From Lachnospiraceae bacterium UBA3845 (GTDB lineage: Bacteria > Bacillota > Clostridia > Lachnospirales > Lachnospiraceae): a stretch of 8,624 nucleotides of DNA. The position numbers and the translations under genes were made by a program. The notes under the pieces are model-generated. The model was not told the origin of the DNA. It saw nothing but the letters and a program-made list of their open reading frames with translations, and did not search any database. Below are positions 6,531 through 8,624 of this stretch, piece by piece (the stretch's first letter is position 1; each line of letters starts with the position of its first letter). The stretch lies in NCBI GenBank assembly GCA_002392705.1, contig DGHP01000012.1, positions 1 through 8,624 of the forward strand, read 5' to 3'.

Positions 6531-7526
6531 ATGTTTAATTTTGCGGCATTTATTCCCCGGGCGGTTATGCAGAGCATCCCGCTTCTTCTGGGCAGTACCG
6601 GTGAGACGATCACGGAAAAATCAGGCAACCTGAACCTGGGTATTCCGGGCGTGATGTACGTGGGCGCCATCAGCGGCGTCATCGGAGCCTTTTTCTATGA
6701 GACGTCCCTGGAGGATCCGGCGAAGATCAATTCCTTCCTCGCGATCCTGATTCCCATGGCCTGCTGCCTGCTGGGTTCCTTCCTGATGGGGCTGCTGTAC
6801 TGCTTCCTGACGGTAACGCTCAGGGCCAACCAGAATGTAACCGGTCTTGCCCTGACGACCTTCGGAATCGGCTTCGGCAATTTCTTCGGCGGCTCCCTGA
6901 TCAAGCTTACCGGGAGCAGCGTACCCTCCATCGCCCTGTCGGCGACCAACAGGGCCTTTGCGGCGAAGCTTCCGCTGGCGGATAAAACCGGCGTGTTCGG
7001 GAAGATTTTCCTCTCCTACGGCTTCCTGGCCTATCTGGCCATTGTCATCGCCCTGGTGACCTCCTTCATCCTGACCAAAACCAGAGTCGGGCTGCAGCTG
7101 CGGGCAGTGGGCGAGAATCCGGCAACCGCCGACGCCGCCGGCATCAATGTCGGGCGTTACAAATACCTGGCGACCTGCATCGGAAGCATGATCGCGGGCC
7201 TGGGCGGCCTTTACTACGTGATGGACTACGCTTCCGGCGTCTGGTCCAATGACGCTTTCGGCGACCGAGGATGGCTGGCGATCGCGCTGGTTATCTTTAC
7301 CATCTGGCGCCCGAATATCGGAATCCTTGCCTCCATGCTTTTCGGCGGCCTCTACATCCTCTATCTCTTTATCCCGACCGGAACGAATCTGGCCATCAAG
7401 GAGATCTACAAGATGCTGCCCTATCTGGTGACGATCGCGGTACTGGTTCTCATCAGCCTGAGGAAGCGGCGCGAGGACCAGCCTCCGGCAGGGCTCGGAC
7501 TGCCCTATTTCCGCGAGGAACGGTAA
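6531..7526 (+). CDS. ABC importer permease, BMP-type system, second subunit (NupQ/NupC-like)
   Basis: A 331-residue membrane protein, partner of the preceding permease and a member of the same BPD_transp_2 family, but shorter at the front, as expected for the second subunit. Hydrophobic segments lie near 40-56, 68-95, 104-122, 162-182, 212-232, 247-259, 262-282 and 295-310. Family marks are NLNLGIPG at 33-40, the coupling loop GENPATADAAGINV at 194-207, and GDRGWLAIALVIF at 244-256. The C-terminus is charged (RKRRED) and probably cytoplasmic. GGGGGAG at 6515-6521 precedes the ATG by 9 nt; only 3 nt separate it from the upstream stop. It is the last gene of the operon, and an intrinsic terminator follows about 200 nt downstream. 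Length and motifs look intact, with no sign of truncation. Confidence 0.93.
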   Translation: MFNFAAFIPRAVMQSIPLLLGSTGETITEKSGNLNLGIPGVMYVGAISGVIGAFFYETSLEDPAKINSFLAILIPMACCLLGSFLMGLLYCFLTVTLRANQNVTGLALTTFGIGFGNFFGGSLIKLTGSSVPSIALSATNRAFAAKLPLADKTGVFGKIFLSYGFLAYLAIVIALVTSFILTKTRVGLQLRAVGENPATADAAGINVGRYKYLATCIGSMIAGLGGLYYVMDYASGVWSNDAFGDRGWLAIALVIFTIWRPNIGILASMLFGGLYILYLFIPTGTNLAIKEIYKMLPYLVTIAVLVLISLRKRREDQPPAGLGLPYFREER

Positions 7527-7700
7527 AGGCTTTGTGTGCATTGCGCGCTCAAAGATTATACAGGGAAACGCTGTTTCCGGGGCAGCTGAAGATGCCGTGC
7601 ATCCGGGCACAATGTTTCCGTCATGGGGAATCAGGCGGACAGTGCCGCTGAAGCTCCATGCGTCCGGGCGCAATTCTGCCAGGGCGGAATAGATCATAAA
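7522..7700 (+). repeat. Three degenerate copies of a 61-62-nt unit behind the last permease gene
   Basis: A core near TGCATCCGGGCGCAA occurs at 7537-7552 (weakest copy), 7598-7612 and 7659-7673, exactly 61 nt apart each time. Copies 2 and 3 also share GCTGAAG upstream (7585 and 7647); over 7585-7613 against 7647-7674 they match at 24 of 29 positions with one gap. A CA-GGG-GGAA-like motif recurs after each core. Each core can form a short hairpin (for example GTGC 7597-7600 with GCAC 7607-7610, and TGCG 7659-7662 with CGCA 7669-7672). No protein is convincingly encoded. This covers most of the roughly 340-nt gap before the amylase gene. Confidence 0.55.
7564..7578 (+). repeat. Short inverted repeat GGAAAC/GTTTCC
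   Basis: GGAAAC (7564-7569) and GTTTCC (7573-7578) form a perfect 6-bp dyad with a 3-nt spacer, inside the first unit of the repeat array. It resembles a catabolite (cre) site only loosely and lies about 230 nt upstream of the amylase promoter. Its function is unknown. Confidence 0.35.
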
Positions 7701-7731
7701 TCAGCGTATCCTTAAATCTGAATCAGAACAC

Positions 7732-7769
7732 GGCGCCGGACCCTGCGTCCGGCGCCTGTTTACTTGTTT
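7732..7769 (+). terminator. Intrinsic terminator of the BMP importer operon
   Basis: GGCGCCGGAC (7732-7741) pairs perfectly with GTCCGGCGCC (7747-7756) around the loop CCTGC, and a T-rich tail TGTTTACTTGTTT (7757-7769) follows. The tail is interrupted but adequate. It ends just before the next promoter and so separates the two units. Confidence 0.85.
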
Positions 7770-7771
7770 AG

Positions 7772-7800
7772 TTGACTTTGAAAAATGCCGACTGTATAAT
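7772..7800 (+). promoter_or_regulatory. Sigma-A promoter of the GH13 gene
   Basis: TTGACT (7772-7777) and a perfect TATAAT (7795-7800) are separated by 17 nt. The start is expected near 7807, giving a leader of about 63 nt. The leader holds a modest hairpin, 7814-7821 with 7826-7833, containing one mismatch and one G-U pair. Confidence 0.85.
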
Positions 7801-7869
7801 GGATAGATACATGGGGCGCCGGCTGCGGCACCTGTGATTTCCAGAGAAAAGAGACTATAGAATCAGACG

Positions 7870-8624
7870 ATGAGCAAATGGTATGAAAATGTAATATTTT
7901 ACCACATCTATCCCCTCGGCATGCTGGGGGCGCCTATGGTAAATGAAGGCGGGGATGTGGTTCACAGACTTCCCCTGCTTGAGAACTGGATCGGGCATCT
8001 GAAGGCGCTCAGGGTCGGGGCAGTCTATATCGGACCCCTGTTTGAGTCTTCGGCACATGGATATGATACGGCGGACTACAAGGCCGTGGACCGCCGGCTG
8101 GGCGACAATGAAGACTTCCGCCGCCTTGTCCGCGCTTTTCATGAGGCGGATATAAAGGTTGTGGTGGACGGCGTGTTCAATCATACCGGGAGGGAGTTTT
8201 TCGCTTTCCGGGATATCCGCGAAAAGAGGGAGAATTCTCCTTACAGGGACTGGTACAAAGGGATTAATTTCGGCTGGAACAGCGCCTATAACGACGGCTT
8301 TTCCTATGAGAGCTGGAGAAACTGCGGCGATCTGGTCAATCTGAATCTCTATAACCGGGAGGTAAAGGACTATCTGTTCGACGTGATCCGCTTCTGGATC
8401 CATGAATTTGACATAGACGGCATCCGCCTGGACTGCGCGGACTGCCTGGATTTTGATTTCCTGAAGGAGATGCGCTGGATGACCGGCCGGGAGAAGGAGG
8501 ATTTCTGGCTGATGGGCGAGGTTATCCACGGCGACTACGCCCGCTGGGCGAACGGAGAGATGTGCCATTCCGTCACCAACTATGAGCTTAACAAGGGGCT
8601 CTGGTCCGGTCACAATGATCACAA
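7870..8624 (+). CDS. Alpha-amylase family glycoside hydrolase (GH13), 3' end outside window
   Basis: 251 codons are visible and the frame is open at the right edge. The start is well fixed: an in-frame TAG at 7858 lies just upstream, and ATG at 7870 is the first start codon; its ribosome site is weak. The N-terminus (MSKWYENVIFYHIYPLG) has no signal peptide, so the enzyme should be cytoplasmic. GH13 regions are visible in order: region I DGVFNH at 100-105; a region V-like LVNLN at 155-159; region II GIRLDCAD at 184-191, with Arg186 and the predicted nucleophile Asp188; and region III GEVIHG at 216-221, with the predicted acid/base Glu217. The final Asp region lies beyond the window. The family cleaves or transfers alpha-glucosidic bonds. 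An intracellular location suggests work on imported maltodextrins or stored glycogen, but the exact activity cannot be told from half the protein. It has its own promoter and is unrelated to the importer by function. Confidence 0.92.
   Translation, partial: MSKWYENVIFYHIYPLGMLGAPMVNEGGDVVHRLPLLENWIGHLKALRVGAVYIGPLFESSAHGYDTADYKAVDRRLGDNEDFRRLVRAFHEADIKVVVDGVFNHTGREFFAFRDIREKRENSPYRDWYKGINFGWNSAYNDGFSYESWRNCGDLVNLNLYNREVKDYLFDVIRFWIHEFDIDGIRLDCADCLDFDFLKEMRWMTGREKEDFWLMGEVIHGDYARWANGEMCHSVTNYELNKGLWSGHNDH

Noticed and set aside
7563..7579. CcpA cre site for the amylase gene
   Set aside because: The dyad departs from the cre consensus at about four positions and lies more than 200 nt upstream of the promoter, beyond the importer's terminator.
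6621..7697. 358-codon minus-strand frame across the second permease and the repeat region
   Set aside because: It is antisense to a clear permease; its sequence is charged and patternless, with no recognisable domain. The part over 7527-7697 only restates the repeat array.
7522..7700. CRISPR array
   Set aside because: The similar segments are degenerate, there are only three, flanking 'spacers' also resemble each other, and no cas genes are present.
7623..7715. 30-codon + strand frame in the repeat region
   Set aside because: There is no ribosome site and no resemblance to a known small protein. The frame spans part of repeat copy 3 and is best explained by chance.
7855..8622. 255-codon minus-strand frame at the right edge
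   Set aside because: The + strand here encodes a GH13 enzyme with all visible catalytic regions in order and its own promoter, so the minus frame is a shadow.

Overview
The window looks like chromosomal DNA of a fairly GC-rich member of the Clostridia, most likely a Lachnospiraceae-type gut anaerobe. This is inferred from strong AGGAGG ribosome sites, a TTG start, consensus sigma-A promoters, a clostridial-style BMP substrate-binding protein with a conserved tail near 'FHESEYRSAPYFD', and an AAA+ protein with a long Ala/Glu-rich front half. No marker gene fixes the species.

Layout, all genes on the + strand. (1) 1-2316: the 3' part of a gene cut by the left edge. It encodes a repetitive Ala/Glu-rich region of about 515 residues joined to a SpoVK/CbxX-like AAA+ ATPase domain. 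(2) 2317-2566: intergenic DNA with a near-consensus promoter (TTGACA, 17 nt, TATACT), a 10-bp-spaced direct repeat at the probable start site, and a leader of about 125 nt with a strong hairpin. (3) 2567-7526: a complete four-gene BMP-type ABC importer operon, in the order substrate-binding protein, double-domain ATPase, permease, permease. This matches the purine-nucleoside importers of the NupNOPQ (YufNOPQ) and NupABC type. A 13-bp hairpin lies between the first two genes; the last three are coupled by an 8-nt overlap and a 3-nt gap. (4) 7527-7769: a 3' region with three degenerate copies of a 61-62-nt unit, then an intrinsic terminator. (5) 7772-8624: a second consensus promoter (TTGACT, 17 nt, TATAAT) and the first 251 codons of a cytoplasmic GH13 alpha-amylase-family enzyme, cut by the right edge.

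How they work together: the binding protein captures a solute, probably a purine nucleoside or related base, and delivers it to the two permeases. The single ATPase polypeptide, which carries both nucleotide-binding domains, powers import. The hairpin after the binding-protein gene suggests the usual surplus of binding protein over transporter. The AAA+ gene and the amylase gene appear to be separate transcription units.

Most of the window is recognisable biology. The least explained parts are the repeat-rich AAA+ protein, the structured leader of the importer operon, the absence of a lipobox in the binding protein, and the 61-62-nt repeat array behind the last permease gene. I see no clear new defence or mobile system.
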